Of a stretch of DNA of 64,000 bases, positions 38,667 through 48,914 are shown one piece after another. Location of the stretch: assembly GCA_014859685.1 (NCBI GenBank), contig JACUTU010000003.1, positions 1-64,000 on the forward strand. The letters are read 5' to 3'. Numbering within the stretch: the stretch's first letter is position 1; the number at the start of each line of letters is the position of its first letter. Source of the DNA: Sulfurospirillum sp. Lineage in GTDB: Bacteria; Campylobacterota; Campylobacteria; Campylobacterales; Sulfurospirillaceae. Below the pieces are notes generated by a model that searched no databases, was not told the DNA's origin, and worked only from the letters and a program-made list of their open reading frames with translations. Position numbers and translations under genes: made by a program.

Positions 38667-40513
38667 TGCAGGTCAATACCAGTTCATTACTTGCCAATCT
38701 TGAAGCAAAAAATGTAAAAAACGCTACACAAAAGATTACGCCCCGAATGCAAAATAGTGAAGCGTTTGTACCCGTGGCGGTAAGCGCCAAAAGTAAATCT
38801 ATCGGCAATTTGATGGATTCACTTTTTCGCTCGCTCACTACAAGTGCAAACTCAAAAGAAAATATCTCACAAATTTTAAAAAGCCCTGAGATCACTAAAA
38901 ATATCCAGAATCCACTCAATACCCTCCAAACACTTTCTAATGAGTTGGCAAGGGAGCCTGCTTTACAAAGTTTTGCTAAAAAAATAGAGCATTTTTTTGT
39001 ACAACTCAAAGATATTGATGCAAAAGTTTTACAAGCACAAGTAAAAAATTCGGGTCCATTTATGGAATCAAAATTCCAACTTTTAGAGCAAACACCAAAT
39101 GCACTGCCCCAAAATCTACAAACCGTGCTTAAAGCCATTGCCCAAAATCTACAAACTTCGCAAGGTGTTCTTGTACCCAAACAAGATCTCGATTTGTTGG
39201 TAAAAACATTTTTTGAACAATTGGCAAGTGTTGCAGATTTGGAAAAAGGTCTAATCAAAGATGTACAAAAAATGTTCGCAAACTTATCCAACGATGGCGT
39301 CATAAAACATAAAAATTTTCAAGATTTTGTAAAATTTGAAACACTTTTCAAAGATATTCAAAAATCGCAACTTGCCAATTCTCTTGAAGCTATCAAAAAT
39401 GTGCTTGTAAAAAATACAAACACGCAATTGCAAAATGTGAAGATACAAACAATCGCACAAAATCTCTTACATGTAAGCAAAAATAATCAAATTTTTGAAC
39501 CAATATGGAAAAATATTCAAGAAAATATCGCACAAATAAAATTATTGCCACCATTTAAATCGCCATTGCTTGAGGTGATCGCAAAGCTAGATACTTCGAT
39601 CAATGCTAGCAAATTAACAGAATCAAAGATCAATAATGCGAGTGTTGTTGGCTCACAAGAATTACAAAATTTGCAAGATCACATTAAACATATTGTTCAA
39701 AACATAAAAGTGCAAATTCCATTGCAAAATAGCGATACAATCACAAAAATTATCGATACATTGCTGAAAAAAAATGATCTATTTGCTCCGCAACAATCTC
39801 AACTTTTTGAGAGTTCTTCGCAACTTGAAAAATTATCGCAATTACTCAAAAATGATTTAAAACCACAAGAAATAAAGCAACTTCAAACGCTTAAAGAGAT
39901 TATACATTTTGAGAAAATTTTACACAAAGAAACGCAATTGAATCGCCTACATGTACCATTGAAAATAGATAATATTAGCTTGCTCAAGCAAGAGCTTTCA
40001 AGCGATATTAAATCCACACTTTTGGGGCTTAAAGATGCGTTACAAAATCTATCTTCCGTGAAACAAAGTGATACTTTGATGCAACATATAGATAAAACGC
40101 TGAGTAGTATTGATTTCTATCAGCTCAGTTCACATGTAAACCAATCGAGCAGCTCATATCTGCCTTTTTTGTGGCAAGATCTTGAAAAAGGGGAACTTTC
40201 TTTTAAACGATTGCGTGAAAATAGGTTTTATTGTGAGATAAATTTAAGTCTAAAACAATATGGAAATATCGATTTGATGCTTCTTTTGCACGATGATATT
40301 TGTATAGATTTGAGTGTCTATGCACAAAATAAAGCGTTTATTACGCAGTTTGAAAATAATTTGAAAGAGTATAAAAAAGGACTCAATGACCTAGGGCTTA
40401 TACTTTTACATGTACAATTTTACGATATGCCAAAGGATGCGAAGATTAAAAAACAGACATATGATTTTGTTAAAAATGAACAGATCGATATGGGTATAAA
40501 TATCAAGGTTTAG
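38666..40513 (+). CDS. FliK-like hook-length control/flagellar protein
   Basis: A 615-residue protein. The first 470 residues are Gln/Lys/Leu-rich and helical, rather like secreted ruler proteins, with little conserved sequence. The C-terminal 100 residues (after LPFLWQDLEKGELSFKRL) form a compact domain with FYCEINLSLKQYGNIDLMLLLHD that resembles the FliK Flg_hook fold. A FlhB-C-terminal homologue follows after one base, the usual partner. I call it a second FliK-like protein, distinct from the fliK at 16441. It holds three TACATGTA palindromes (39468, 39948, 40407), all read as LHV. The start overlaps the Cys-rich gene stop. Confidence 0.65.
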   Translation: MQVNTSSLLANLEAKNVKNATQKITPRMQNSEAFVPVAVSAKSKSIGNLMDSLFRSLTTSANSKENISQILKSPEITKNIQNPLNTLQTLSNELAREPALQSFAKKIEHFFVQLKDIDAKVLQAQVKNSGPFMESKFQLLEQTPNALPQNLQTVLKAIAQNLQTSQGVLVPKQDLDLLVKTFFEQLASVADLEKGLIKDVQKMFANLSNDGVIKHKNFQDFVKFETLFKDIQKSQLANSLEAIKNVLVKNTNTQLQNVKIQTIAQNLLHVSKNNQIFEPIWKNIQENIAQIKLLPPFKSPLLEVIAKLDTSINASKLTESKINNASVVGSQELQNLQDHIKHIVQNIKVQIPLQNSDTITKIIDTLLKKNDLFAPQQSQLFESSSQLEKLSQLLKNDLKPQEIKQLQTLKEIIHFEKILHKETQLNRLHVPLKIDNISLLKQELSSDIKSTLLGLKDALQNLSSVKQSDTLMQHIDKTLSSIDFYQLSSHVNQSSSSYLPFLWQDLEKGELSFKRLRENRFYCEINLSLKQYGNIDLMLLLHDDICIDLSVYAQNKAFITQFENNLKEYKKGLNDLGLILLHVQFYDMPKDAKIKKQTYDFVKNEQIDMGINIKV

Positions 40514-40514
40514 T

Positions 40515-40784
40515 ATGCAAGAAAATAAACCTATCAAAAAAGCAGTCGCCCTCAAATACGACACCCAAAAAGATAAAGCACCAAAAGTAGTTGCCAAAGG
40601 CAAAGGTGAAGTTGCCAAAAATATCATTAAAATAGCCCAAGAAAATGAGCTTCCAATTAAAAAAGATGAAGATTTGGTGGAGTTGCTTACCAAGATAGAA
40701 CTTGACCGCGAAATTCCAGAAAATCTCTATAAAGCCGTAGCCGAAGTTTTTAGTTTTATCTATAACATAACAAACAAACGATAA
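40515..40784 (+). CDS. FlhB C-terminal-domain homologue (FhlB/YlqH type)
   Basis: An 89-residue protein equal to the cytoplasmic C-terminal domain of the export-gate switch protein FlhB: KKAVALKYD, then GKGEVAKNIIKIAQENELPIKKD and VAEVFSFIY. The NPTH autocleavage motif is replaced, so it represents the already cut product. In Campylobacter such FhlX proteins can substitute for the cleaved FlhB fragment. Its place directly after a FliK-like gene fits a role in the export specificity switch. Confidence 0.85.
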   Translation: MQENKPIKKAVALKYDTQKDKAPKVVAKGKGEVAKNIIKIAQENELPIKKDEDLVELLTKIELDREIPENLYKAVAEVFSFIYNITNKR

Positions 40785-40806
40785 AATGTCAAAAATGATT
40801 TACTGA

Positions 40807-40836
40807 CCTTACACATTTTTGCAAAAAATTTGTAAA
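40807..40836 (+). repeat. degenerate dispersed repeat, copy 2
   Basis: Matches 1574-1603 at most positions, with the same TTTRC...GTAAA dyad. It lies between the FlhB-like gene and the zinc-ribbon gene. Confidence 0.35.
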
Positions 40837-40875
40837 ACACCTTGTAATTCTCGAATCAGTAATTAAAGGAAAAAT

Positions 40876-41217
40876 ATGGAAAATCTACCAGTATGTCCAA
40901 AATGTAGTTGCGAATACACTTATGAAGATGGTGCACTGTATGTTTGCCCAGAATGTGCGCACGAGTGGAATAAAAATACTGATGAAACTTCAAATAATTT
41001 TGAAGTTCGCGATGCAAATGGCACACTATTGCAAGATGGTGATAGCGTGAGTGTGATCAAAGATCTTAAAATCAAAGGTAGCTCTGCTGTGGTCAAAGTT
41101 GGTACAAAGATAAAAAGTATCAAACTTGTGGAGGCGGATGATGAACACAATATTGATTGTAAAATCACAGGCATCGGTGCTTTAAAAATCGCTCAAAAAT
41201 TTGTTAAAAAAGCTTAA
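40876..41217 (+). CDS. yjdM: zinc-ribbon PhnA/YjdM family protein
   Basis: A 113-residue protein of the PhnA/YjdM type: an N-terminal zinc ribbon ([21 protein letters not shown], Cys positions 7, 10, 26, 29) followed by a beta-barrel domain ([28 protein letters not shown]). Despite the old name, it is not shown to act on phosphonates. AAAGGAAAAAT precedes the ATG. The last four bases overlap the convergent regulator gene. Confidence 0.9.
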   Translation: MENLPVCPKCSCEYTYEDGALYVCPECAHEWNKNTDETSNNFEVRDANGTLLQDGDSVSVIKDLKIKGSSAVVKVGTKIKSIKLVEADDEHNIDCKITGIGALKIAQKFVKKA

Positions 41218-42188
41218 TTTATTTTTTGCCCCTCTTTTGGAGGGGAGAGTTTGCTTTGTATGCTCAAACTTATGTTGTTGTAAAACAAGCCGGCGTAAAG
41301 TGTTTTTTGATTGATCTGTTCGTAAGCTTCACATAAGTCTTTGTCACTTTCTACGCAGTCTCTCAGTATTTTTAATATCGTTGTTGCATCACTTGGATTT
41401 ACATGTGTTGGTGCTTCGCTTGCAAAAGTAAAATGTCTGTGGATCCGTTCTATCAATTTTTTATTTCTTACCTCTATAAAAACTGATTCTAATGGTGCTT
41501 TGAAAAACATAACACCGCTTTTGATGTTGATAGAAGTATAGGCTGTATCAAGTCCGTAAATTTTTCGAGAGTACGAGTCGAAAAAATAAAGCCGTTTGTT
41601 ATAGTTTTCATGAAAACTATCGATGATGAGATGCAGAATTTGGAGCTTTTGCGTTTTTGTGTAAAAATTGCCAATTTGTGAAAAACAAAAGCTTAGTAGC
41701 GACTTGATGCTGTACCATTCTGTCGTTTCAAAAGAGTAAGCAAGCATTCTTTTAATCCGTTCTTTTTTAAAAGAATCTATTTGTGAAGAACTTTGCGTGC
41801 GGTACACTCTAGGAACTGTTGTATCACGATACATGGGTCCTGGAAATTGTGGATGGATAACAAATCGTTCTTTATCTTCATGTTCTAAGATATATTTTAA
41901 TCCGCCCAAATACCCCTCGTCTATGATCTTGATCTCCTCTTGCGGTACCTTTTCTAAGAGTTCAAAAAATACCTCATCTTGGCAATTAATGTCCCATATT
42001 TTTGTAGGATAGCGAAAAAAAGTTGTTATTTTTTCAAGCACATTCTTTGGTGGTTCTTTTTGCGCTATCTTGTCGATCCACGAAGTGACCGTTCTTCTAT
42101 CTTTGCCTACAATGTTGGCGAATTTCGAGATACTTAATTGTGAACGATTGTATATCTCTACAATTTTTTCAATAGTATTTTTTGGCAT
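41214..42188 (-). CDS. putative transcription regulator of the prp operon
   Basis: A 324-residue protein with an N-terminal helix-turn-helix ([24 protein letters not shown], about residues 17-40) and a second helical segment ([17 protein letters not shown]). The remaining 260 residues do not match a ligand-binding domain I know. It is divergent from prpE, and the 171-base gap carries five TTGTAC/GTACAA half-sites, so it is the obvious candidate to control the methylcitrate operon and itself. It is unlike PrpR (sigma-54 activator) of enterics. Function is inferred from position. Confidence 0.7.
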   Translation of the reverse strand: MPKNTIEKIVEIYNRSQLSISKFANIVGKDRRTVTSWIDKIAQKEPPKNVLEKITTFFRYPTKIWDINCQDEVFFELLEKVPQEEIKIIDEGYLGGLKYILEHEDKERFVIHPQFPGPMYRDTTVPRVYRTQSSSQIDSFKKERIKRMLAYSFETTEWYSIKSLLSFCFSQIGNFYTKTQKLQILHLIIDSFHENYNKRLYFFDSYSRKIYGLDTAYTSINIKSGVMFFKAPLESVFIEVRNKKLIERIHRHFTFASEAPTHVNPSDATTILKILRDCVESDKDLCEAYEQINQKTLYAGLFYNNISLSIQSKLSPPKEGQKIN

Positions 42189-42215
42189 CTATTTTCTCCA
42201 AAATCAATTTATTAA

Positions 42216-42301
42216 TTGTACAGTTTTTGTACATAAAGTACAATAAGGCTACATGTAGAAAAAGGAGTACAAAATTTGTATTTTCATACTAAAACTTGTA
42301 C
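42216..42301. promoter_or_regulatory. TTGTAC/GTACAA operator cluster between the regulator and prpE
   Basis: Hexamers at 42216-42221 (TTGTAC), 42227-42232 (TTGTAC), 42238-42243 (GTACAA), 42267-42272 (GTACAA) and 42296-42301 (TTGTAC). The first three starts are 11 bases apart, one helical turn. The first and third form a spaced inverted repeat. This is a likely binding region for the divergent regulator. Confidence 0.6.
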
Positions 42302-42324
42302 TACAACATTTTTGTCACAGCGTG

Positions 42325-42330
42325 TATAAT
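42325..42330 (+). promoter_or_regulatory. -10 element (TATAAT) of the prp operon
   Basis: A perfect TATAAT 30 bases before the prpE start codon, with the operator cluster immediately upstream. GGAGG at 42350-42354 is the prpE ribosome binding site. Confidence 0.65.
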
Positions 42331-42359
42331 ATGTTTAAAATTATCTTTGGAGGTAAAAA

Positions 42360-44267
42360 ATGGGTGCTATCTACGATAAAGTATATGCAGAGTCGATCAA
42401 AAATCCAGAAGAATTTTGGGCAGAAGCTGCTACAAAAGTGCATTGGTATCATCAATGGGACAAAGTTTTAGATGTTGTCAATGGCCATTATAGATGGTTT
42501 GTTGGCGGTTGTATGAACACTTGTTATAACGCATTGGACTTACATGTACATAATGGCAGAGCTAACCAGCTTGCTTTGGTGTATGATTCTCCAGTTACAG
42601 ATACAAAAAAAACATACACATATAGACAGTTGCGTGATCGAGTAGCAAAGGCTGCTGGAATGCTTGTAAACAAAGGTGTTGTCAAAGGTGATCGCGTTGT
42701 AATCTATATGCCAATGATTCCAGAAGCTGTGATAGCGATGCTTGCGTGTGCGAGAATTGGTGCCATCCATTCTGTTGTTTTTGGTGGATTTGCAGCACAC
42801 GAACTTGCTACAAGAATTGAAGATGCAAAACCTCGAGTTATTATGAGTGCGAGTTGTGGTATCGAGGTAAGTCGTGTTATACACTATAAACCACTTTTGG
42901 ATGAAGCTATTAAAAAATCAAGTCACAAACCAACTACTTGTTTTATCTGGCAAAGACCACAAGAGCGAGCAAATATGCTTCCATGGCGCGATGTTGATTG
43001 GGAAATTGAAGAGGAAAAATCAACACCAGTGGATTGTGTGCCGGTTGATGCGATAGATCCGCTTTATATCCTTTATACCTCAGGTACAACAGGCAAGCCA
43101 AAAGGCGTTATCAGAAGCAACGGAGGTCACTCGGTGGCGATGAAATGGTCGATGGATAATGTGTACAATGCAAAAGCTGGTGATGTATTTTGGGCGGCGA
43201 GCGATGTAGGCTGGGTTGTTGGACACTCATACATTGTATATGGACCGCTTATGAATGGTTGTACTACTATAGTGTACGAGGGAAAACCTGTTCGAACAGC
43301 AAATCCTGGAGCATTTTGGAGAGTATGCAACGAGTATAAAGTCAATGTTCTTTTTGCAGCTCCTACTGCTTTTAGAGCGATTCGCAAAGAGGATCCAAAA
43401 GGGGAATGGGCGAAAAAATTTGATTTGAGCCATCTTCGTACTATTTTTATGGCAGGTGAGCGATGTGATTCACCAACGCTTGAATGGACGAAACAAGTCT
43501 CTGGCAAGCCGGTTATCGACCACTGGTGGCAAACAGAAACAGGTTGGGCGATAGCTGCCAATCCACTTGGACTTGATCCAATGGAAGTAAAACCAGGAAG
43601 TCCAACCAAACCAATGCCTGGATTTAATCTCAAAGTGCTTGATGCCGAGGGCAAAGAGTGCAAAGCTGGAAAACTTGGCAATCTTGTAATCAAGCTTCCA
43701 TTACCACCTAGTTGTTTGATGAGTATTTGGGAAGATGATGATAGATATCGCCGCTCATATTTGAGTTTTTATGAGGGATATTACCTCACGGGAGATTCTG
43801 GTTATATCGATAAAGATGGCTATGTCTGGGTTATGGGTCGTATGGATGGCGTTATCAATGTTGCAGGACACAGACTCTCAACTGGTGAGATGGAAGAGAT
43901 TGTTGCAAAGCATCCAGATGTTGCTGAATGTGCAGTCATAGGTATCGACGATGAACTTAAAGGTGAAGTTCCTATGGGATTTGTTGTACTCAAAGAGGGA
44001 ATTGAACGCGATCCACGAAGTGTGGTTGATGGTGTTATTCAGCTTGTAAGAGATGATATCGGAGCTGTTGCTAGTTTTCGAATCGCTACAGTTGTTAAAA
44101 GGCTTCCAAAAACAAGAAGTGGCAAGATATTGCGGGGAACTATGCGTTCTATGGCAGATGGAAAAGAGTGGACTATGCCATCCACGATAGAAGATCAAGA
44201 TGTTTTACCAGAAATGCAAGCGGCAATTAATGCCCTAGGTTATCCACTAAAAAAAGAAAAGGCGTAG
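42360..44267 (+). CDS. prpE: propionyl-CoA synthetase
   Basis: A 635-residue AMP-forming acyl-CoA synthetase that activates propionate. Landmarks are YTSGTTGKPKGVI (about residue 240), HWWQTETGW (about 391), YLTGDSGYIDKDGYVWVMGR (about 476) and the C-terminal catalytic Lys motif in KTRSGKILRGT (about 584-594). It is called PrpE rather than acetyl-CoA synthetase because prpB, prpC, acnD and prpF follow in one operon. A TACATGTA at 42541 is read as LHVH. Confidence 0.93.
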   Translation: MGAIYDKVYAESIKNPEEFWAEAATKVHWYHQWDKVLDVVNGHYRWFVGGCMNTCYNALDLHVHNGRANQLALVYDSPVTDTKKTYTYRQLRDRVAKAAGMLVNKGVVKGDRVVIYMPMIPEAVIAMLACARIGAIHSVVFGGFAAHELATRIEDAKPRVIMSASCGIEVSRVIHYKPLLDEAIKKSSHKPTTCFIWQRPQERANMLPWRDVDWEIEEEKSTPVDCVPVDAIDPLYILYTSGTTGKPKGVIRSNGGHSVAMKWSMDNVYNAKAGDVFWAASDVGWVVGHSYIVYGPLMNGCTTIVYEGKPVRTANPGAFWRVCNEYKVNVLFAAPTAFRAIRKEDPKGEWAKKFDLSHLRTIFMAGERCDSPTLEWTKQVSGKPVIDHWWQTETGWAIAANPLGLDPMEVKPGSPTKPMPGFNLKVLDAEGKECKAGKLGNLVIKLPLPPSCLMSIWEDDDRYRRSYLSFYEGYYLTGDSGYIDKDGYVWVMGRMDGVINVAGHRLSTGEMEEIVAKHPDVAECAVIGIDDELKGEVPMGFVVLKEGIERDPRSVVDGVIQLVRDDIGAVASFRIATVVKRLPKTRSGKILRGTMRSMADGKEWTMPSTIEDQDVLPEMQAAINALGYPLKKEKA

Positions 44268-44269
44268 AT

Positions 44270-45148
44270 ATGATACAGAGTGCAGGAAAAAAATTTAGAA
44301 AAGCTCTAGGCGAGCAAACTCCTTTACAAATCATCGGTGTTATCAACGCTTACAGCGCACTACAAGCCCAAAAGATAGGAGCAAAAGCACTGTATCTCTC
44401 AGGTGCTGGAGTTGCTAATGCGAGTTACGGTTTGCCAGATATTGGTATGACAGGACTTGAGGATGTTTGTATCGATATAAGACGCATTACTTCAAGAGTG
44501 GATTTGCCACTTTTGGTAGATGCAGATACGGGCTGGGGTGGGGCTTTCAATATTGCAAGATGTGTCCAAGAGATGACTAGAGCGGGAGCTGCTGGATGTC
44601 ACATAGAGGATCAAGTTGCACAAAAGCGATGTGGACACCGTCCAAATAAAGAGTTAGTAAGCATAGAAGAGATGTGTGATCGTATTCGTGCCGCAGTTGA
44701 TGCAAAGATAGATCCGGATTTTGTGATCATGGCTAGAACAGATGCACATGCGAGTGAGGGACAAGCTTCAGCACTCAAGAGAGCGCAAGCATATGTGGAT
44801 GCTGGTGCAGATATGATATTTGCCGAAGCTATCCATACGCTTAAAGAGTATGAGGATTTTACCTCTGTGATTAAAGTGCCAGTGCTTGCCAATATTACAG
44901 AATTTGGAGCAACCCCGATGTTTACTGTTGAAGAGCTTGCGAGCGTTGGTATCGATATGGTTTTGTATCCGCTTTCAGGCTTTAGAGCGATGAATAAAGC
45001 TGCTTTACTTGTTTTTGAATCTATCTTAAAACAAGGTTCACAAAGCAGTACGATTGAGATTATGCAAACACGAAATGAATTGTACGAGATGTTGGATTAT
45101 CACTCGTATGAGGATAAATTAGACGAACTTTTTTCAAAGACTAAATAA
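44270..45148 (+). CDS. prpB: methylisocitrate lyase
   Basis: PrpB splits 2-methylisocitrate to pyruvate and succinate, the last step of the cycle. The 292-residue protein has the catalytic KRCGHRPNKEL loop (about residue 122-132, the active Cys in CGH), LLVDADTGWGG (about 83), and GAAGCHIEDQV (about 108). It starts two bases after prpE. Confidence 0.96.
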   Translation: MIQSAGKKFRKALGEQTPLQIIGVINAYSALQAQKIGAKALYLSGAGVANASYGLPDIGMTGLEDVCIDIRRITSRVDLPLLVDADTGWGGAFNIARCVQEMTRAGAAGCHIEDQVAQKRCGHRPNKELVSIEEMCDRIRAAVDAKIDPDFVIMARTDAHASEGQASALKRAQAYVDAGADMIFAEAIHTLKEYEDFTSVIKVPVLANITEFGATPMFTVEELASVGIDMVLYPLSGFRAMNKAALLVFESILKQGSQSSTIEIMQTRNELYEMLDYHSYEDKLDELFSKTK

Positions 45149-45163
45149 GTAAAAGGATGGACG

Positions 45164-46315
45164 ATGAGCACAGAAAATAAAGGATTTAAACCAAAAAAAT
45201 CTGTTGCCCTTTCAGGCACAGCTGCTGGAAATACAGCTATATGTACGGTAGGTTTGAGTGGCAATGATTTGCACTATCGCGGGTATGATATACTCGAATT
45301 TGCAACACAAACAGAATTTGAAGAGATAGCCTATCTCATCGTTCATGAAAAGTTGCCCAATGCAGTCGAATTAGCGGCATATAAAGAAAAGTTAAAAGCC
45401 TATAGAGATATCCCGCAAGCTGTAAAAACAGTGCTTGAGCAACTTCCAAAATCCACACATCCTATGGATGTTATGCGGACAGGTTGCTCAACTTTGGGGT
45501 GCATAGAGCCTGAACATGAAGCACATACAAAAGCTGAAGCACAAGATATTGTGGATCGATTGCTTGCAAGTTTTGGATCTATCTTGCTTTATTGGTATCA
45601 TTTTAGCCATAACGACAAGAGAATTGAGCTTGTCAGTGATGATGACACGATAGCAGAGCATTTTTTACATCTTTTGCATGGTGAAAAACCAAAAAAATCG
45701 TGGATAAAAGCGATGCATATTTCTCTCATTTTATATGCTGAACACGAATTTAATGCCTCAACTTTTACCTCAAGGGTTATAGCTGGCACAAACTCTGATA
45801 TGTTCTCTGCAATTACAGGCGCAATCGGGGCTTTGAGAGGACCTAAACATGGGGGAGCAAATGAAGCTGCATTTCGTATTCAAGAGCGTTATGCAACACC
45901 AGATGCGGCACAAGAAGACATACAAAAGCGTATGGCAAACAAAGAGATAATCATCGGTTTTGGGCATCCAGTTTATACAATCAGTGATCCTAGAAATGTC
46001 GTGATCAAAGAAGTTGCACAAACTTTAGCACAAGAAAATGGCGATACCCTTATGTTTGATGTAGCAGTTAGGATTGAAACAGTGATGTGGGATGCAAAAA
46101 AAATGTTTCCAAATCTTGATTGGTATTCTGCTGTTTCCTACCACCAAATGGGTATTCCAACCGATATGTTTACTCCGATATTTGTTATCGCTCGAACGAG
46201 CGGTTGGGGTGCACATGTCATTGAGCAACGAGAAGATGGCAAGATCATCCGCCCATCAGCACAGTATGTTGGACCGCATGGATTGAAATTTTTACCACTT
46301 GAAGAAAGAGCATAA
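45164..46315 (+). CDS. prpC: 2-methylcitrate synthase
   Basis: A 383-residue citrate-synthase-family enzyme that condenses propionyl-CoA with oxaloacetate. Motifs are [10 protein letters not shown] near residue 36, [12 protein letters not shown] near 226, [13 protein letters not shown] near 264, and RTSGWGAHV near 345. These fit the short PrpC-type. It starts 15 bases after prpB. Confidence 0.95.
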   Translation: MSTENKGFKPKKSVALSGTAAGNTAICTVGLSGNDLHYRGYDILEFATQTEFEEIAYLIVHEKLPNAVELAAYKEKLKAYRDIPQAVKTVLEQLPKSTHPMDVMRTGCSTLGCIEPEHEAHTKAEAQDIVDRLLASFGSILLYWYHFSHNDKRIELVSDDDTIAEHFLHLLHGEKPKKSWIKAMHISLILYAEHEFNASTFTSRVIAGTNSDMFSAITGAIGALRGPKHGGANEAAFRIQERYATPDAAQEDIQKRMANKEIIIGFGHPVYTISDPRNVVIKEVAQTLAQENGDTLMFDVAVRIETVMWDAKKMFPNLDWYSAVSYHQMGIPTDMFTPIFVIARTSGWGAHVIEQREDGKIIRPSAQYVGPHGLKFLPLEERA

Positions 46316-46316
46316 A

Positions 46317-48914
46317 ATGGATAGAAACAAATATCTCAAACCACTTGAGGGCTTACATGTAAGCTATTATGATGTAAAAAGCGCTCTTGAAGATGTGCAG
46401 GCAGGAAGCTTTGCTACGCTTAATTATACTTCGAGAATTTTAGCGGAAAATATTTTGCGAAAATGCCCTGATACGCAGTTGCAAGATGCATTGATACAAA
46501 TAGCGCAACAAAGAGATGATCAAGATTTTCCGTGGTATCCAGCCCGTGTTGTTTGCCATGACATCCTAGGCTTAACCGCTTTTGTGGATCTAGCTGGCTT
46601 ACGAGAAGCGGTTGCACTAAAAGGTGGTGACCCTACAAAAGTCAATCCTGTCGTGCCAACGCAACTCATCGTGGATCATTCACTCGCTGTGGAATGTGGC
46701 GGGTTTGATCCAGATGCTTTTAACAAAAACAGAGCGATAGAAGATAGAAGAAACGCAGATCGTTTTCATTTTATCAATTGGAGCAAAGAAGCTTTTGACA
46801 ATGTTGCTGTTATTCCTCCTGGAAATGGCATCATGCACCAGATAAACCTTGAAAAAATGTCGCCTGTAATTCATAGTGTTGATGGAATTGCTTTTCCAGA
46901 TACGCTTGTGGGAACCGATTCGCATACGCCACATGTAGATGCCCTTGGTGTTATTGCTTTGGGTGTTGGCGGATTAGAAGCTGAAAATGTAATGCTCGGC
47001 AATCCCTCTTATATGCGACTTCCAAGTATCATCGGCGTGCAAATCATTGGCAAGAGAGCTGAAGGAATTACTGCCACAGATATTGCACTTTCTATGACAA
47101 GCTTTTTACGAGAAAACAATGTTATCTCTGCATTTTTAGAATTTTTCGGTGAAGGTGTTGCGTATTTGAGTCTTGGAGATCGAGCCACTATCACAAATAT
47201 GACACCAGAATATGGAGCGAGTGGCGCTATGTTTGCTATCGATGAGCAAACGCTTGCGTATCTCAGACTCACGGGTCGTGAACCCAAACAAGTACAACTT
47301 GTGGAAGCATATGCAAAAGCAAATGGACTTTGGGCAGATACTTTTAAAAATACTCGCTACGAAAGAGAGCTTTGTTTTGATCTAAGCGGTGTTACGAGAA
47401 GTTTAGCAGGCCCTTCAAAACCACATAAACTTGTACCAACTTCTACTCTTAAGGCCGAGGGAATAACCAAAGATTTTAGTGATGATGGTGTACATATGCC
47501 AGATGGTGCTGTTTTGATAGCGGCTATCACAAGTTGTACGAACACTTCAAACCCTCGCAATGTCATCGCAGCAGCACTTTTGGCAAAAAAGGCAAATGAG
47601 TTAGGATTAAAACGAAAACCGTGGGTAAAATCTTCACTAGCTCCAGGTTCAAAAGTAGTACAAGAGTATCTTAAAGAAGCAAATTTACTCAGTGAGCTTG
47701 AAAAATTAGGCTTTGGAATCGTAGGCTTTGCATGCACTACATGTAATGGTATGAGTGGTGCGCTTGATCCTGCTATTCAAGCCGAAGCATTGCAAAATGA
47801 TATCTATACAACAGCTGTTCTCTCTGGCAATAGAAACTTTGATGGCAGAATCCATCCTTTTATCAAAGAAGCATTTCTCGCCTCTCCACCACTTGTTGTG
47901 GCATATGCACTTGCTGGTAGTATTCGTTTTGATATAGAAAAAGATGCGTTAGGATTTGATGAAAATGGTAAGCCGATTACGCTTAAAGATATCTGGCCAA
48001 GTGATGCACAAATCGATGCAATCGTAGATGCTTGTGTAAAGCCTGCTATGTTTACGCAGATTTATGAGCCGATGTTTGCCAAAAATGGCTTGCGAGATTT
48101 TAAAGTAGGCCCATTTTATAGTTGGAATCCAAAGAGTACTTATATCCAAAAACCTCCGTATTGGGAAGATGAGTTTATGCAAAGACCGGCACTGAAAAAT
48201 CTCAGACCATTGGGCGTTTTTGGAGACAATATTACAACAGATCATCTCTCACCATCAAATGCAATTTTGCCAAGTAGCGCTTCTGGTGAGTATTGCATCA
48301 AGCTAGGTTTACCGATTGAGGATCTCAACTCGTATGCAACGCATAGGGGCGATCACAACACAGCTTCAAGAGCAACACTTGCCAATCCAAAACTCTTCAA
48401 TGAGATGGTAAAAGATGTCAATGGCAAGATCAAACAAGGCTCTCTTGCACGCATTATGCCAGAGGGAAAAGAGAGTCGGATGTGGGAAGCCATCGAAACT
48501 TACAGACAACGAAAGCAGCCACTCATTATCATAGCCGGTATCAATTATGGACAAGGAAGTTCACGAGATTGGGCAGCAAAAGGTGTGCGTCTTGCTGGAG
48601 TTGAAGTCGTGGTAGCTGAAAGTATTGAACGCATTCATAGAACAAATCTTGTGGGTATGGGCGTATTGCCGTTACAGTTTAAAGATGGCGAAAATCGCAA
48701 TACTTACGCTATAGATGGCAGTGAAATTTTTGCTGTGCAAGGCGAGATACAACCACGAGCTACACTCACACTTGAGATGAAGCGAAAAAATGGTGAAAAA
48801 GTTCAAATTGAAGTTACATGTAGGCTTGATACCTCTGCTGAAGTAGAGGTGTACAATGCTGGTGGAATTTTGCAAAAATTTGCAAAAGATGTTGTAGATG
48901 GAGTGAGCGTATGA
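46317..48914 (+). CDS. acnD: 2-methylcitrate dehydratase, Fe-S dependent
   Basis: AcnD, an aconitase-family enzyme that dehydrates 2-methylcitrate to methylaconitate, 865 residues. Cluster Cys residues are in ITSCTNTSNPRN (about residue 404) and FACTTCNGMSG (about 472). I place the start at ATG 46317 (MDRNKYLKPL), one base after the prpC stop; the frame is open to 46299. prpF overlaps the end by four bases. Three TACATGTA copies lie in it (46354 read LHV, 47738 TTC, 48815 TCR). Confidence 0.95.
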   Translation: MDRNKYLKPLEGLHVSYYDVKSALEDVQAGSFATLNYTSRILAENILRKCPDTQLQDALIQIAQQRDDQDFPWYPARVVCHDILGLTAFVDLAGLREAVALKGGDPTKVNPVVPTQLIVDHSLAVECGGFDPDAFNKNRAIEDRRNADRFHFINWSKEAFDNVAVIPPGNGIMHQINLEKMSPVIHSVDGIAFPDTLVGTDSHTPHVDALGVIALGVGGLEAENVMLGNPSYMRLPSIIGVQIIGKRAEGITATDIALSMTSFLRENNVISAFLEFFGEGVAYLSLGDRATITNMTPEYGASGAMFAIDEQTLAYLRLTGREPKQVQLVEAYAKANGLWADTFKNTRYERELCFDLSGVTRSLAGPSKPHKLVPTSTLKAEGITKDFSDDGVHMPDGAVLIAAITSCTNTSNPRNVIAAALLAKKANELGLKRKPWVKSSLAPGSKVVQEYLKEANLLSELEKLGFGIVGFACTTCNGMSGALDPAIQAEALQNDIYTTAVLSGNRNFDGRIHPFIKEAFLASPPLVVAYALAGSIRFDIEKDALGFDENGKPITLKDIWPSDAQIDAIVDACVKPAMFTQIYEPMFAKNGLRDFKVGPFYSWNPKSTYIQKPPYWEDEFMQRPALKNLRPLGVFGDNITTDHLSPSNAILPSSASGEYCIKLGLPIEDLNSYATHRGDHNTASRATLANPKLFNEMVKDVNGKIKQGSLARIMPEGKESRMWEAIETYRQRKQPLIIIAGINYGQGSSRDWAAKGVRLAGVEVVVAESIERIHRTNLVGMGVLPLQFKDGENRNTYAIDGSEIFAVQGEIQPRATLTLEMKRKNGEKVQIEVTCRLDTSAEVEVYNAGGILQKFAKDVVDGVSV

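Noticed and set aside
38518-39303. A 261-codon open frame on the minus strand
   Set aside because: It lies wholly opposite the FliK-like and Cys-rich genes, has no RBS and its product is low-complexity, Ser/Phe/Cys-rich; a shadow.
41228-41246. CCCCTC/GAGGGG hairpin at the end of the prp regulator gene
   Set aside because: Six-bp stem inside coding sequence with no T-run on either strand; not convincing as a terminator.
43127-43693. 188-codon minus-strand frame inside prpE
   Set aside because: Antisense shadow; product Ser/Pro-rich without any motif.
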